Assembly (NCBI GenBank): GCA_021325235.1
Contig: JAJPHN010000013.1
Span: forward strand, 1 to 64,000
Reading direction: 5' to 3'
DNA from: Terriglobia bacterium
Lineage (GTDB): Bacteria > Acidobacteriota > Terriglobia > Bryobacterales > Bryobacteraceae
Length of the DNA: 64,000 nucleotides
Numbering within the stretch: the stretch's first letter is position 1; each line of letters starts with the position of its first letter. Of this stretch, positions 1 to 9,429 are shown one piece after another. Both the position numbers and the translations under genes were made by a program. The notes beneath the pieces are model-generated. The model did no database searches and was not told the origin of the DNA. It saw only the letters and a program-made list of their open reading frames with translations.

Positions 1-106
1 CCGTACGCCGCTTTACTCATGGATTGCTCCACTTTCTCGCTCGACTTGCATGTGTTAAGCGCGCCGCCAGCGTTGATTCTGAGCCGGGATCAAACTCTCG
101 TTTGAT
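1..106 (-). rRNA. rrs: 16S ribosomal RNA, 5' end (partial)
   Basis: Read on the minus strand, positions 98 to 81 give the universal 16S 5' primer site (AGAGTTTGATCCCGGCTC), followed by the conserved text for AACGCTGGCGGC and for ACACATGCAAGTCGAGCGAG. This is the first ~100 nucleotides of a small-subunit rRNA whose body lies left of the window. The mature 5' end is placed near 106 by analogy with E. coli and could be off by several bases. The gene is transcribed leftward, away from rpsT. Confidence 0.96.
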
Positions 107-884
107 CTCATTAAATCGCGCACAACGGTCAGCGAACCGACCCGTGCGCTTTAACTGTTAGAGTATTGGCCCCTCCCCCGAAGCATATTGCCTGCTTTAC
201 GCTCAGCAACTCCGAGTTCAGGACGCTGATTCACTCCGGCTTTTACTCAAAAAGTCTGACGAATTACTTCATTGCGTCCAACCAGATTGTCAAACAACTG
301 CGCAGACCGCCCGGCGAATACTGATTACTCAGCAAAGCTTAACGACTGCCGGCCTCGAAAGCCGTTTGAGGTCACGCCCTCTCCGCCTCATCTTTGAAGC
401 CAAAGAGCCGTTTACCCCTCAAAACCTTTGGGATAAACCCTTGAATTTACGGTAGCTTGGTTTACTTCAGGACTGCTTGAGAACCGCTATGGAGTCCGTA
501 TCGAGCTCGCCATACGTCTTATCGACCGCAGCCCGATTACCTGCCCGCTGGACGACAGCAACATCGCCCATCTGTTAATCTATCAAACTGTCGCGATCTT
601 TGCAAGCGTCTGACAAAAATTTCTTTGCCAGCCTTGCCGGCCGTGCTTTCCCGCCAGCCTCGTGATCGGCGCCGCTTGCTCTCGCTTGCGGCGACTCGTT
701 CAGAATATCAGGACAGAGGCCCCGGCGCAAGGGGTCTTCGCCCGGTTTTTGTGGAATACCCGCCGAACACCCGCTCAGCCGCTCTCGCCCAGCCTATTTC
801 CACGCCTTTTCCACACCCGCTTACACTTTTCCCGGAAAATTGCCTTCCACCCGCCCTTTCCGCTATTCTAAAAGGGTTCTTTTC
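107..884. other. rRNA leader and rpsT upstream region, no gene seen
   Basis: This 778-base stretch lies between the divergent 16S rRNA gene and rpsT. I see no tRNA and no convincing protein gene; the short reading frames across it are shadows with arginine- and proline-rich translations. The left two thirds should be the transcribed rRNA leader on the minus strand. One promoter-like pair at 577-605 could drive it. A TTGACA on the minus strand at 293-288 has no good -10 at the right distance. For rpsT, a weak pair (TTGCCT at 840-845, TATTCT at 864-869) would give an almost leaderless transcript. Confidence 0.6.
577..605 (-). promoter_or_regulatory. Candidate rRNA operon promoter
   Basis: On the minus strand TTGCAA (605-600) is followed after exactly 17 bases by TAGATT (582-577). 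Each hexamer matches the sigma-70 consensus at 4 of 6 positions. It points toward the 16S gene and would give a leader of about 460 nucleotides. Spacing is ideal but the match is moderate, so this is a candidate only. Confidence 0.35.
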
Positions 885-1154
885 ATGGCAAACACAGTTT
901 CCGCTTTGAAGCGCGTGCGCATGACCGAGCGCCGCACCGCTATCAACCGCATGCGCAAGACCCGCCTGCGGCACCAGATCCGCGCCATGCGCCGCGCGCT
1001 CGAGCAGAAGGACACGGCCAACGCCACCAAGCTGCTGCCCGAGACCTTTTCGCTTGTCGACCGCGCCGCCAAGTGGGGCATCATCGGCAAAAACACCGCT
1101 GCCCGCTATAAGAGCCGCCTCACCCTGCGCGTCCGCAAAATCGCCGCGGCTTAA
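885..1154 (+). CDS. rpsT: 30S ribosomal protein S20
   Basis: An 89-residue, strongly basic protein starting [17 protein letters not shown], the typical S20 layout of two long basic helices that bind 16S rRNA early in small-subunit assembly. The ATG at 885 is preferred over an in-frame ATG at 840 because S20 proteins begin with M-A-N-x-x-S-A and the extra 15 residues have no counterpart in the family. It stands alone, head-to-head with the rRNA operon and tail-to-tail with the Uma2 gene 10 bases downstream. The ribosome-binding site is weak (AAAGGG about 8 bases upstream). Confidence 0.95.
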   Translation: MANTVSALKRVRMTERRTAINRMRKTRLRHQIRAMRRALEQKDTANATKLLPETFSLVDRAAKWGIIGKNTAARYKSRLTLRVRKIAAA

Positions 1155-1164
1155 GCCTCGACAG

Positions 1165-1677
1165 TTAATCGACCAGGCTCGCTATCTCGCGGATCGGGAA
1201 GGAAATGCCTTTTCCGGGCACTTCGAAGTGCTCCTCGCGCCGTAGTTCGCCCTCGCGATAGCGGCGAAACGCCCCATTCTCGGGATCCACGACCCAGATC
1301 TGCGGGATGCCCATCGCGGCGTAGTCTTCCAGCTTCCGGTTCAGCCTCTTCACGGTATCCTCCGGCGATAGCACTTCAAAAACGGCCAGCGGCGGATGCG
1401 TGATGATCTGCTCCACGGGTCGGTCGGCATCGACCAGAGTCACGTCCGGCACCCGAAAACGAGATGGTGCCACCCGTACCCGCAATTCTGGTCGGACGCG
1501 CACGCCCCATTGAAGCTCGCGAGCCCAGAACCATTTCTGAATGGCCTGCTGCCAGCTTGCATGGTCCCATTGCCCCATCGGCCGTTCCTCGATCTCCCCA
1601 TCCACATACTCCGCGTCCGGTTCGTAATCGGAACTCTTCAGATAAACTTCAACCGGCACATGCGTGGTCGTTGACAC
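1165..1677 (-). CDS. Uma2 family endonuclease (DUF820)
   Basis: A 170-residue protein with the restriction-endonuclease-like fold core of the Uma2/DUF820 family. Visible motifs are the N-terminal Y-x-x-S...D-A-E-Y-V-D-G-E-I segment, the VPDVTLVD aspartate near residue 97, the AVFEVLSPEDTVKRLNRK segment holding the glutamate and lysine of a PD-(D/E)xK site, and the following Y-x-x-x-G-I-P-x-x-W-V-V-D strand. The family is common and multi-copy in cyanobacteria, Chloroflexi and Acidobacteriota. Its biological role is not settled. It is a single gene between rpsT and ggt with no partner. Confidence 0.85.
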   Translation of the reverse strand: MSTTTHVPVEVYLKSSDYEPDAEYVDGEIEERPMGQWDHASWQQAIQKWFWARELQWGVRVRPELRVRVAPSRFRVPDVTLVDADRPVEQIITHPPLAVFEVLSPEDTVKRLNRKLEDYAAMGIPQIWVVDPENGAFRRYREGELRREEHFEVPGKGISFPIREIASLVD

Positions 1678-1727
1678 GGCGCACCCTCTCTGCTTCCGAG
1701 CATACCTTGCATCAAGCTCTGCGGGAG

Positions 1728-1759
1728 CCCGCTTGCGTATAGGCCCGCTTGCGTATAGG
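1728..1759. repeat. Perfect 16-bp tandem duplication upstream of ggt
   Basis: The 16-mer cccgcttgcgtatagg occurs twice head-to-tail (1728-1743 and 1744-1759) without mismatch, 19 bases before the ggt start codon. It could be a replication-slippage duplication in the ggt promoter or leader, or a paired regulator site. Confidence 0.85.
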
Positions 1760-1778
1760 TTAGACTGGCTCCAGAAAC

Positions 1779-3470
1779 ATGAACATCCGCGCCGCAGTCT
1801 GTGCGCTGTGCCTGGCCACCGGCGCCCTTCCAGGCTCCGCCAAAGAACCTGTTCGCGCGCAGCACGGCATGGTCGTCGCGCAGGAGCCGCTTGCCGCCGA
1901 TGTCGGCCTCGCCGTTCTCAAAAACGGTGGCAACGCCATCGACGCTGCCGTCGCCGTCGGCTTTGCGCTCGCCGTCACCCATCCCTCCGCCGGCAACATC
2001 GGCGGCGGCGGCTTCTTATTAGTCCGGCTCGCCAATGGCCAAACCGCGTTCTTCGATTTCCGCGAAGAAGCACCCGCGAAAGCCACCCGCGACATGTATA
2101 TCGGCCCGGACGGCAAAGCCACCGAGGACAGCATCTATGGCTGGCGCTCCTCCGGCGTGCCTGGTTCCGTTGCCGGTTTCGATCTCGCCGCGAAAAAGTT
2201 CGGCTCCAGGCCCTGGCGCCAGCTGCTCGAGCCCGCCATCCAGCTCGCCCGCGACGGCTTTCCCGTCTCGAAAACGCTGGCCGAATCGCTCCAGGAAGAA
2301 AAACATCTCGCCACCGATCCCGAATCGAAGCGCATCTTCCTCCACAACGGCAGCTATTTCCACCCCGGCGACACGCTGAAACAGCCCGAGCTCGCCGCCA
2401 CGCTTGAGCGCATCGCGCGTGACCGCTCGAACGGTTTTTACGAAGGCGAAACCGCGCGCCGCCTCGCCGAAGCCATGAAAGCCCACGGCGGTCTCATCAC
2501 CGAGAACGATCTGAAAAACTATCGCGTCAAAGAGCGCGCCCCGCTCACCGGGACCTATGAAGGCTACGACATCCTCACCGCGCCTCCTCCCAGCGCGGGC
2601 GGCGTCGGCCTGCTCCAGATCGTCGGCATTCTCGCCGGCACTCACTATCAGACCGATGGCCCCGACTCGCCCAAAGCCGTGCACTGGGAGGCCGAAGCCA
2701 TGCGCCGCTTCTACGCCGATCGCAGCGAATACCTGGGCGATCCCGATTACTACAACGTCCCGCTCAAAATGCTGCTCGATCCCGGCTATCTCGCCCGCCG
2801 CCGCGCCTCCATCGATCCCGACCACGCCACCCCCAGCGACCTGGTCGAACCCGGCCTGCCTAAAGCCATGGCCGCCCATATCGACATCCGCGAGAGCACC
2901 GAAACCACCCACTTCAACGTCGTCGACCAGCAGGGCAACGCCGTCGCCGTTACCTACACCCTCAATAATTCCTACGGCAACGGCATCACCGTCCCCGGCC
3001 TGGGCTTCCTGCTCAACGACGAGATGGACGATTTCTCCGCTCAGCCCGGTGTTCCCAACATGTTCGGCATGGTTGGCGGCGACGCCAACGCCATCGAACC
3101 CGGCAAACGCCCGCTCTCTTCCATGACGCCCACCATCGTCACCAAAGACGGCAAGCTCGTCATGGCCGTCGGCGCGCCCGGCGGCTCCCGCATCACCACC
3201 GGCGTCACCGAAGTGATGCTCAACGTTCTCGATTTCCACCTCAACGCGCAGGACGCCGTCGACCTCCCGCGCTTCCACAATCAATGGAAGCCCGATTATC
3301 TCAACTTGCAGCGCGGCTTCAATCCGCAATCCGCCAAAATACTGGAACAGATGGGCTATCGCATTCAGCCCACCGGCGGCGTCGCGCGTGTCGAGCTGAT
3401 CGTCGATAACAACGGCACCCTCGAAGGCGGCACCGAATCACGGCTCAACGGAAAGGCTGCAGGCTACTGA
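1779..3470 (+). CDS. ggt: Gamma-glutamyltransferase precursor
   Basis: A 563-residue secreted N-terminal-nucleophile enzyme that transfers or hydrolyses the gamma-glutamyl group of glutathione and related compounds in the periplasm. Residues 1 to about 21 form a signal peptide (short basic start, hydrophobic core, G-S-A-K). The autocleavage site and nucleophile are Thr376 in ETTHFNVVD, matching E. coli Thr391, followed by the conserved G-N-A-V-A-V-T-Y-T-L-N. The oxyanion-hole PLSSM lies at 445-449, and MDDFS and PGGSRI are also present. Length is normal for the family. The next gene begins 9 bases downstream, so the two are probably co-transcribed. Confidence 0.95.
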   Translation: MNIRAAVCALCLATGALPGSAKEPVRAQHGMVVAQEPLAADVGLAVLKNGGNAIDAAVAVGFALAVTHPSAGNIGGGGFLLVRLANGQTAFFDFREEAPAKATRDMYIGPDGKATEDSIYGWRSSGVPGSVAGFDLAAKKFGSRPWRQLLEPAIQLARDGFPVSKTLAESLQEEKHLATDPESKRIFLHNGSYFHPGDTLKQPELAATLERIARDRSNGFYEGETARRLAEAMKAHGGLITENDLKNYRVKERAPLTGTYEGYDILTAPPPSAGGVGLLQIVGILAGTHYQTDGPDSPKAVHWEAEAMRRFYADRSEYLGDPDYYNVPLKMLLDPGYLARRRASIDPDHATPSDLVEPGLPKAMAAHIDIRESTETTHFNVVDQQGNAVAVTYTLNNSYGNGITVPGLGFLLNDEMDDFSAQPGVPNMFGMVGGDANAIEPGKRPLSSMTPTIVTKDGKLVMAVGAPGGSRITTGVTEVMLNVLDFHLNAQDAVDLPRFHNQWKPDYLNLQRGFNPQSAKILEQMGYRIQPTGGVARVELIVDNNGTLEGGTESRLNGKAAGY

Positions 3471-3479
3471 CCGCCCTCG

Positions 3480-4316
3480 ATGCAGCAGCTATTGCTCTCC
3501 ACTCATCTCTTCGTGCGCCATCGCCTCACCAGCGTCTGGCTCGATCGCGTCTGGAATGCCGGCTTTCCCGCCGTCGAAATCTTCTGCGCCCGCCAGCATC
3601 TCGACTATCGCGACAAAGCCCAGATCGCCGAGCTCGGCCACTGGTTTCGCGACTCCGAGCTCAAGCTCCACTCCCTCCACGCGCCCATGTATACCGATGA
3701 GGTCTGGGGCCGCTCCGGACCGCAGGCCGTCGTCAACATCACCGAAACCGCCAAAGCGCGCCGCATCGCCATGGTCGATGAGATCAAGCGCGCCATCGAA
3801 GTCGCCGATACCATCCCGTTCCGTTACCTGATCCAGCACATCGGCGTCCACGGCGAAGAGTACGAAGAGCGCAAGCTCGACGCCATTTTCTCCTCGCTCG
3901 AAGAATTGAAAGTCTTCGCCGGCCAGCGCGGCGTCGAACTTCTGCTCGAAAACACGCCGAACCAGTTCTCCTCCGCCGCGCGCCTCAACGAGCTGCTCGC
4001 GCAGACACATCTCAATCTCAACTTCTGCTTCGATCTCGGCCACGCTCACATGACCGGCAACATCGCCCGCGAGTTCGAAGCCATGAAAGACCGCATCCGC
4101 TCCACCCATCTGCACGACAACAACGGAAGCGAAGATCAGCACCACTTCCCCGGTAAAGGCTCGATCGACTGGCCTGCCGCCATGCAGCTGCTCGCCTCCC
4201 CCAGCAATCCATTCCCCCTGATGCTCGAACTCCGCGAAGATCCGGCCATCGAACAACCGCTCCAGGAAGCCAAACGCATCCTCGACAAACTCGCCCACCA
4301 CACGGTCCCCTCGTAA
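3480..4316 (+). CDS. Sugar phosphate isomerase/epimerase family protein (AP endonuclease 2-type TIM barrel)
   Basis: A 278-residue TIM-barrel protein of the xylose-isomerase-like/AP-endonuclease-2 superfamily. Metal-binding positions expected for the fold are visible: a glutamate in LLENTPN near residue 158, FCFDLGHAH with Asp and His near 182, HLHDNNG near 205, and a C-terminal LMLELRED glutamate. Family members act on sugars, keto-sugars or inositols, or are endonuclease IV-like; the substrate cannot be read from sequence. It lies 9 bases after ggt and 60 bases before asnS. Confidence 0.8.
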   Translation: MQQLLLSTHLFVRHRLTSVWLDRVWNAGFPAVEIFCARQHLDYRDKAQIAELGHWFRDSELKLHSLHAPMYTDEVWGRSGPQAVVNITETAKARRIAMVDEIKRAIEVADTIPFRYLIQHIGVHGEEYEERKLDAIFSSLEELKVFAGQRGVELLLENTPNQFSSAARLNELLAQTHLNLNFCFDLGHAHMTGNIAREFEAMKDRIRSTHLHDNNGSEDQHHFPGKGSIDWPAAMQLLASPSNPFPLMLELREDPAIEQPLQEAKRILDKLAHHTVPS

Positions 4317-4376
4317 TACGAACGTTCACCTCCATCTCCGTGCGTGCGCTTTACCGCATGGCAGCATGAAAAAGAC

Positions 4377-5681
4377 GTGACCACCATTTCCATCAGCGAA
4401 GCCAGCCAGCACGAAAACCAACCGGTCGAACTCCACGGCTGGCTTTACAATCTCCGCAAATCCGGCAAAATCGTCTTTCCGATCCTGCGCGACGGCACCG
4501 GCCTCATGCAATGCGTTGCCGTCAAAGCCAATCTCCCCGAGCAGGTTTTCGAATCCTTAAAAGGCGCCACCCAGGAGAGTTCTCTTATCGTCCGCGGCAC
4601 CGTTCGCAAAGAGCCGCGCGCACCCGGCGGCTACGAGCTCGACGTCACCGATGCCCAAATCGTCCAGCGCGTGCCCGAAGAGCACCCATACCCCATCACG
4701 CCCAAGGATCACGGCGTCGACTTCCTGATGGACCACCGCCATCTCTGGCTCCGCAGCCGCCGCCAGCACGCCGCCATCCGCGTGCGTCACGAAATCATCC
4801 GCGGCATCCGCGACTACTTCGATTCGCACGGCTTCACACTGGTCGACACGCCGATCTTCACGCCCGCCGCCTGCGAAGGCACCACCACGCTCTTCGAAGT
4901 CGATTACTTCGACGACGAAAAGGTCTATCTCACGCAATCCGGCCAGCTTTATAACGAAGCGAACGCCATGGCTTTCGGCAAGGTCTACTGCTTCGGCCCC
5001 ACCTTCCGCGCCGAAAAGTCCAAAACCCGCCGCCATCTCACCGAGTTCTGGATGGTCGAGCCCGAGATGGCCTGGGCCGATCTCGAAGAAGTGAAGCGCG
5101 TGGCCGAAGAGCTCGTCGTTTCGCTCGTCCAGCGCGTGCTCGAAAACCGCAAAGAAGAACTGAAAACGCTCGAGCGCGATACCAGCAAGCTCGAAAAAGT
5201 CGCCTCACCCTTCCCGCGCATGAGTTACGACGAGGCCGTCAAAATCCTGCAATCCAAAGGCAGCGAAATTCAATGGGGCGGCGATTTCGGCAACACCGAC
5301 GAAACGCTTCTCACCCAGGATTTCGACCGCCCCGTCATCGTCGACCGCTTCCCCACCGAGATCAAAGCCTTCTATTTTCAGACCGACCCGCAACGCCCCG
5401 AAGTCGCACTCGGCGTCGATTTCATCGCGCCCGAGGGTTACGGCGAAATCATCGGCGGTGGCCAGCGCATCCACGATCTCGCGCTGCTTGAAACTCGCTT
5501 GCAGGAACATAACCTGCCGCGCGAAGCCTTCGAGTGGTATCTTGATCTGCGCCGCTTCGGCTCGGTGCCCCACGGCGGCTTCGGCATGGGAGTCGAGCGC
5601 TTTGTCGCCTGGATGTGCGGTCTCGAGCACGTGCGCGAAACCATCCCTTACCCGCGCATGCTCTATCGCACCCGCCCCTGA
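4377..5681 (+). CDS. asnS: Asparagine--tRNA ligase
   Basis: A class II aminoacyl-tRNA synthetase of 434 residues from the GTG at 4377. It has an N-terminal OB-fold anticodon-binding domain ([16 protein letters not shown] onward, about residues 15-105), motif 2 ([16 protein letters not shown]) and motif 3 (GFGMGVERF) near the C-terminus. GGGQRIHD is the AsnRS/AspRS signature before motif 3. The in-frame ATG at 4344 would add 11 residues with no homology to the usual N-terminus, so the GTG is preferred although its ribosome-binding site is poor. The AsnRS assignment rather than AspRS rests on the short form without the GAD insertion domain. The window also carries gatCA, so an indirect amidation route may coexist. 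Confidence 0.93.
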   Translation: MTTISISEASQHENQPVELHGWLYNLRKSGKIVFPILRDGTGLMQCVAVKANLPEQVFESLKGATQESSLIVRGTVRKEPRAPGGYELDVTDAQIVQRVPEEHPYPITPKDHGVDFLMDHRHLWLRSRRQHAAIRVRHEIIRGIRDYFDSHGFTLVDTPIFTPAACEGTTTLFEVDYFDDEKVYLTQSGQLYNEANAMAFGKVYCFGPTFRAEKSKTRRHLTEFWMVEPEMAWADLEEVKRVAEELVVSLVQRVLENRKEELKTLERDTSKLEKVASPFPRMSYDEAVKILQSKGSEIQWGGDFGNTDETLLTQDFDRPVIVDRFPTEIKAFYFQTDPQRPEVALGVDFIAPEGYGEIIGGGQRIHDLALLETRLQEHNLPREAFEWYLDLRRFGSVPHGGFGMGVERFVAWMCGLEHVRETIPYPRMLYRTRP

Positions 5682-5793
5682 TTTCGCGTTCACAGTCGAA
5701 GCACAAAAATCGACTGAGTATTTTCAGCCATTTAGTCGCGGTTTCGCCAGGTCTTCGCTTTTCGCCATGCTACTTCTGTGCGCGAGGTAACTT

Positions 5794-6429
5794 ATGTCCA
5801 CGCCAGCTCAGGTCAGCGCCAATCGCGCGAATTCCCAACTCTCCACCGGCCCCAAAACCGTCGAAGGCAAAGCCAAGATTTCCCACAACGCGGTAAAATC
5901 CGCGCTCACGGGAGCAACTGTTCTGTTGCCCTCCGATGACGCCGCGCTCTACGAACAGCACGTCGCCAACACCTTCGCCGTTTGGGCGCCCGCCGATCAT
6001 CGCGAGAAACTTCTGGTGCAATCCATCGCCGATACCCAATGGCGCCTGCATCGCATCCCCGCGCTCGAAGCCGCCACGCTCGCCCTCGCCCGTATCCAGA
6101 ATGCCGATCTGTTCCCGGACAACCCCCTGCTGCTCGAGGCTCACATTCTCGAACTCAAGTCCCGCGAACTCCGCAATCTGCACCTGCAGGAGCGCCGCCT
6201 GCGCAGCTATCTCGACAAGAACATCAGGGAACTGAAAGAACTCCAGTCCGAACGCCGTAAACAGCGCGAAGAAGAACTCACCCGGGCCGCCCGCCTTCTG
6301 GAACGCTGCAGCGAAAAGAAAATCGACTTCAACCCATCCGAATTTGGCTTTGAATTTTCACTTCCCGAAATCGAGGAGCGCCTGATGACTCTCTGGGACC
6401 GCAGACCCGCCGAAAGGAAAGCCGCCTGA
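5794..6429 (+). CDS. Hypothetical protein of an acidobacterial paralogous family (SANRANSQLSTGPKT N-terminus)
   Basis: A 211-residue protein with no assigned function. The N-terminal ~45 residues (SANRANSQLSTGPKT... GKAKISHNAVKSALTG) are a signature I recall from a multi-copy family in Acidobacteriota and Planctomycetota. The middle is helical and charged, with a probable coiled coil around residues 125-175 (LKSRELRNLHLQERRLRSY... RRKQREEEL). No signal peptide or membrane segment is seen. GAGG upstream of the ATG supports the start. It is a single gene between asnS and the convergent lepA. Confidence 0.75.
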   Translation: MSTPAQVSANRANSQLSTGPKTVEGKAKISHNAVKSALTGATVLLPSDDAALYEQHVANTFAVWAPADHREKLLVQSIADTQWRLHRIPALEAATLALARIQNADLFPDNPLLLEAHILELKSRELRNLHLQERRLRSYLDKNIRELKELQSERRKQREEELTRAARLLERCSEKKIDFNPSEFGFEFSLPEIEERLMTLWDRRPAERKAA

Positions 6430-6516
6430 CGATAGATAGGAGATGACCACGCTGTTGCGTTGCGCGCCCCGAAACCGAGCCGCGACCAGAGGGAGCGGTA
6501 AGACGGATTCGCAGAT

Positions 6517-6535
6517 CCGGCCAGTTTTTGGCCGG
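6517..6535. terminator. Hairpin between convergent genes, candidate terminator
   Basis: CCGGCCA (6517-6523) pairs perfectly with TGGCCGG (6529-6535) around a GTTTT loop. It sits in the 153-base gap between the end of the 5794-6429 gene and the end of lepA, where a bidirectional terminator is expected. No T-tract follows on either strand, so the assignment is tentative. Confidence 0.4.
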
Positions 6536-6582
6536 AGCCGAAGTGGCGCTTTAGCGCGTGAGCGGTCTGCTACGTGAGCGCC

Positions 6583-8394
6583 TTACTCGCCCGACTCCCC
6601 GCTCACCTTCAACACCGCCAGAAACGCTTCCTGCGGGATTTCCACCCGGCCCACGCGCTTCATCCGCCGCTTACCCTCTTTCTGCTTCTCGAGCAGCTTG
6701 CGTTTGCGCGTAATATCGCCGCCGTAGCACTTCGCCAGCACGTTCTTGCGCATCGCCGAGATCGTCTCGCGGGCGATAATCTTGTTCCCGATCGCCGCCT
6801 GCAGCGCCACTTCGAACATCTGCCGCGGAATCAGCTTGCGCAGCCGCTCGATGAGTGCCTTCCCGCGCTCGTACGCGAAGTCCCGGTGCACAATCATGGA
6901 AAGCGCATCCACCGGTTCGCCTGCCACCAGCACGTCCAGCTTCACCATCGGCGAAACGCGATGTCCCGAAAGATGATAATCGAGCGAAGCATAGCCGCGC
7001 GAGGCCGATTTCAGCCGGTCGTAGAAATCGAGCACGATCTCGTTCAGCGGCAGTTCGTACAGCAGCAGCACGCGCCCGCCGCCGATGTACTCGAACTTCT
7101 TCTGCACCCCGCGCTTCTCTTCCACCAGCTTCAGAATCTCGCCCAGATATTCTTCGCGCGTGATCACCGTCGCGTCGATAATCGGCTCTTCGATCTTTTC
7201 AATCGCCGAAGGCTCGGGAAACTTCTGCGGATTGTCGACCTCCAGCACTTCGCCGCCCGTCGTCGTAATCCGATAGCGCACGCCCGGAGCCGTCGTAATC
7301 AGATCGATCTGAAACTCGCGCTCCAGCCGCTCCTGAATAATCTCCAGATGCAGCAGCCCGAGAAATCCGCAGCGAAAACCAAACCCGAGCGCGGCCGAAT
7401 GCTCCGGCTCAAAGTTAAATGCGCTGTCGTTCAAGCGCAGCTTTTCGAGCGCATCGCGCAGCAGCCCGTGCTCGTGCGATTCCACCGGATACAAGCCCGC
7501 GAACACCATCGGCTTGATCTCCTGAAAACCCGGCAGCGGCTCCTCGGCAGGATTCGCGTCGTCCATGATCGTGTCGCCGATCTTGGCATCCGAAACAGTC
7601 TTGATATTCGCGAAGACAAATCCCGCTTCGCCCGCCGTGAGTTCGTCCGTCGGCACCGGCTTCGGCGATTGAAAGCCCAATCCTTCGATCTCGTACGAGC
7701 GGCCGTTCGAATACAGCCGAACTTTCTGACCCTTGCGCAGCGTGCCGTCCACAATGCGCGTCAGAATGATCACGCCCCGATACGGATCGAACCAGGAATC
7801 GAAGATCAGCGCCCGCAGCGGTGCATTCGGATCGCCTTTGGGCGGCGGCACGCGCTCGACCACCGCTTCCAGAATCTCCTTGATCCCGATGCCATTCTTC
7901 GCGCTCGCCAGAATCGCATCCGAAGCGTCCAGCCCGACCACCTGCTCGATCTGCTCGCGAATGCGCTCGGGCTCGGCCGATGGCAGATCGATCTTGTTGA
8001 TCACCGGAATGATTTCCAGATCGTGATTGATCGCCAGATACGTGTTGGCCAGCGTCTGCGCCTCAACCCCCTGCGACGCATCCACCACCAGCAGCGTCCC
8101 TTCGCAAGCCTGCAGACTGCGCGAAACTTCGTAAGTGAAATCCACGTGCCCTGGCGTGTCGATCAGGTTCAGCTCGTACAGGTTGCCATCGTCGGCCTTA
8201 TAATTCAGCCGCACCGCATGCGCTTTGATCGTGATGCCGCGCTCGCGCTCCAGATCCATGCTGTCGAGCACCTGGTCCATCATTTCGCGCTGCGAAAGCG
8301 CGCCGGTATATTCGAGCAGCCGGTCGGCCAGCGTGGATTTCCCGTGGTCAATATGCGCAATGATGGAGAAATTTCGAATAAACCGTGGATCCAT
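6583..8394 (-). CDS. lepA: Elongation factor 4 (LepA), ribosome-associated GTPase
   Basis: A 603-residue translational GTPase, full length for LepA/EF4. G1 is [10 protein letters not shown] (13-22), G3 is DTPGH near 79, G4 is NKID near 134. The EF4-specific C-terminal half includes [14 protein letters not shown] and the arginine/lysine-rich tail ([20 protein letters not shown]) typical of LepA. The protein acts on the ribosome in elongation and subunit biogenesis. It is encoded leftward and divergent from ribH-nusB, so the 119-base gap at 8395-8513 should hold both promoters. Confidence 0.97.
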   Translation of the reverse strand: MDPRFIRNFSIIAHIDHGKSTLADRLLEYTGALSQREMMDQVLDSMDLERERGITIKAHAVRLNYKADDGNLYELNLIDTPGHVDFTYEVSRSLQACEGTLLVVDASQGVEAQTLANTYLAINHDLEIIPVINKIDLPSAEPERIREQIEQVVGLDASDAILASAKNGIGIKEILEAVVERVPPPKGDPNAPLRALIFDSWFDPYRGVIILTRIVDGTLRKGQKVRLYSNGRSYEIEGLGFQSPKPVPTDELTAGEAGFVFANIKTVSDAKIGDTIMDDANPAEEPLPGFQEIKPMVFAGLYPVESHEHGLLRDALEKLRLNDSAFNFEPEHSAALGFGFRCGFLGLLHLEIIQERLEREFQIDLITTAPGVRYRITTTGGEVLEVDNPQKFPEPSAIEKIEEPIIDATVITREEYLGEILKLVEEKRGVQKKFEYIGGGRVLLLYELPLNEIVLDFYDRLKSASRGYASLDYHLSGHRVSPMVKLDVLVAGEPVDALSMIVHRDFAYERGKALIERLRKLIPRQMFEVALQAAIGNKIIARETISAMRKNVLAKCYGGDITRKRKLLEKQKEGKRRMKRVGRVEIPQEAFLAVLKVSGESGE

Positions 8395-8513
8395 TTAGAA
8401 CGCCTTCGCCTCGCCGGTAAAACGCGGGCTCATCCTGCGCTAGACTTGAGGGAGTTTAAACCGAATTATCCCATAGCGCTACGTGTGTCCTTTCGCACCA
8501 GGCGCGTGCGTTC

Positions 8514-8987
8514 ATGGCTATTCCTTCCTTTCAAGGCTCGCTCGAAGCGGCCGATCTGCGGATCGGCATCGTCGTCAGCCGCTTCAATTCCTTCATCACC
8601 GAAGAGCTGGCCAGCGGCGCACTCCGCGTGCTCGCCGAGCGCGGATGTCCGGAGAAAAACATCCTGTTGGTAAAAGTGCCGGGCGCCTGGGAACTGCCCG
8701 TTGCCGCCAAATTTCTGGCATCCACCTGCGACGCCATCATCGCCATCGGCGCCGTCATCCGCGGCGATACCCCGCATTTTGAATATGTCGCCGGAGGTGC
8801 TGCCGACGGCCTCAATCGCGTCAGCCTCGACACCGGAGTTCCGATCGCCTTCGGCGTGCTCACCACCGACGATATGCAGCAGGCCATGGATCGCGCTGGC
8901 GGCAAAAGCGGCAATAAAGGCGCGGAAGCTGCTGAAGTCGCCATCGAACTGGCGAATCTGGTGCGCCAGCTGAAAGCGGGTCGTTGA
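8514..8987 (+). CDS. ribH: 6,7-dimethyl-8-ribityllumazine synthase
   Basis: A 157-residue lumazine synthase, which condenses 5-amino-6-ribitylaminouracil with 3,4-dihydroxy-2-butanone 4-phosphate in the penultimate step of riboflavin synthesis. Family marks are RIGIVVSRFNSFITEEL near the N-terminus, VPGAWELPVAAKFLA in the middle, IAIGAVIRGDTPHFEYV (substrate phosphate loop and catalytic histidine), and GVPIAFGVLTTDDMQQA. It is followed after one base by nusB, the common ribH-nusB pair. Confidence 0.97.
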   Translation: MAIPSFQGSLEAADLRIGIVVSRFNSFITEELASGALRVLAERGCPEKNILLVKVPGAWELPVAAKFLASTCDAIIAIGAVIRGDTPHFEYVAGGAADGLNRVSLDTGVPIAFGVLTTDDMQQAMDRAGGKSGNKGAEAAEVAIELANLVRQLKAGR

Positions 8988-8988
8988 T

Positions 8989-9429
8989 ATGGCCGCCAGA
9001 CATCGCTCCCGCCGCCGCGCCCTGCAGGTACTCTTTGAATGGGACATGCGCGGCGATTCCGTCGACGCCGCCATTCAGCACTACTACGACACGCTCTATT
9101 CCGAAGAAAGCGAGCACAAGCCCAAGCCCGACCGCTTCATGGAAGAGCTCGCTCGCGGCACTGTTTCCAAAGCCGCCGAGATCGACGCCCGCATCCAGGA
9201 AACTTCACAGAACTGGCGTCTCGAGCGCATGCCGGTCGTCGATCGCAACATCCTGCGCCTCGCCATCTACGAGCTCGGTACAAAAACGCTGCCCGGCCCG
9301 GTCGTGATCGACGAAGCGCTCGAACTGGCCCGCCAGTTCGCGGGCGACGAATCCATCGCCTTTATCAACGGCGTGCTCGACGCTGTGCGCCGCGGCAGCG
9401 AAGAGCAAACCTCCAGCGCCGCCGGCTGA
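8989..9429 (+). CDS. nusB: Transcription antitermination factor NusB
   Basis: A 146-residue, all-helical NusB with the basic RNA-binding start (RHRSRRRALQVLFEWD), the central RLERMPVVDRNILRLAIYEL helix pair, and FINGVLDAV at the end. NusB works with NusE/S10 on boxA RNA in rRNA antitermination. It starts one base after ribH stops. The stop codon (9427-9429) lies inside the first unit of a 7-bp tandem repeat array, so the array abuts the gene exactly. Confidence 0.96.
   Translation: MAARHRSRRRALQVLFEWDMRGDSVDAAIQHYYDTLYSEESEHKPKPDRFMEELARGTVSKAAEIDARIQETSQNWRLERMPVVDRNILRLAIYELGTKTLPGPVVIDEALELARQFAGDESIAFINGVLDAVRRGSEEQTSSAAG

Noticed and set aside
288-293. Minus-strand TTGACA as rRNA promoter -35
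   Set aside because: No acceptable -10 hexamer at 16-18 bases; the 577-605 pair has better spacing.
750-815. Several DnaA-box-like TTTTCCACA / TATTCCACA texts upstream of rpsT, suggesting a replication origin
   Set aside because: Each differs from the consensus, there are only about three, and no dnaA, dnaN, parA or AT-rich unwinding element is nearby.
2019-3329. A 436-residue open frame opposite ggt
   Set aside because: Antisense shadow of a high-GC gene, Gly/Val/Ala-rich, without start context.
6574-8673. A 699-residue open frame opposite lepA
   Set aside because: It is the antisense shadow of lepA and ribH; its translation is His/Arg-rich and has no family features.
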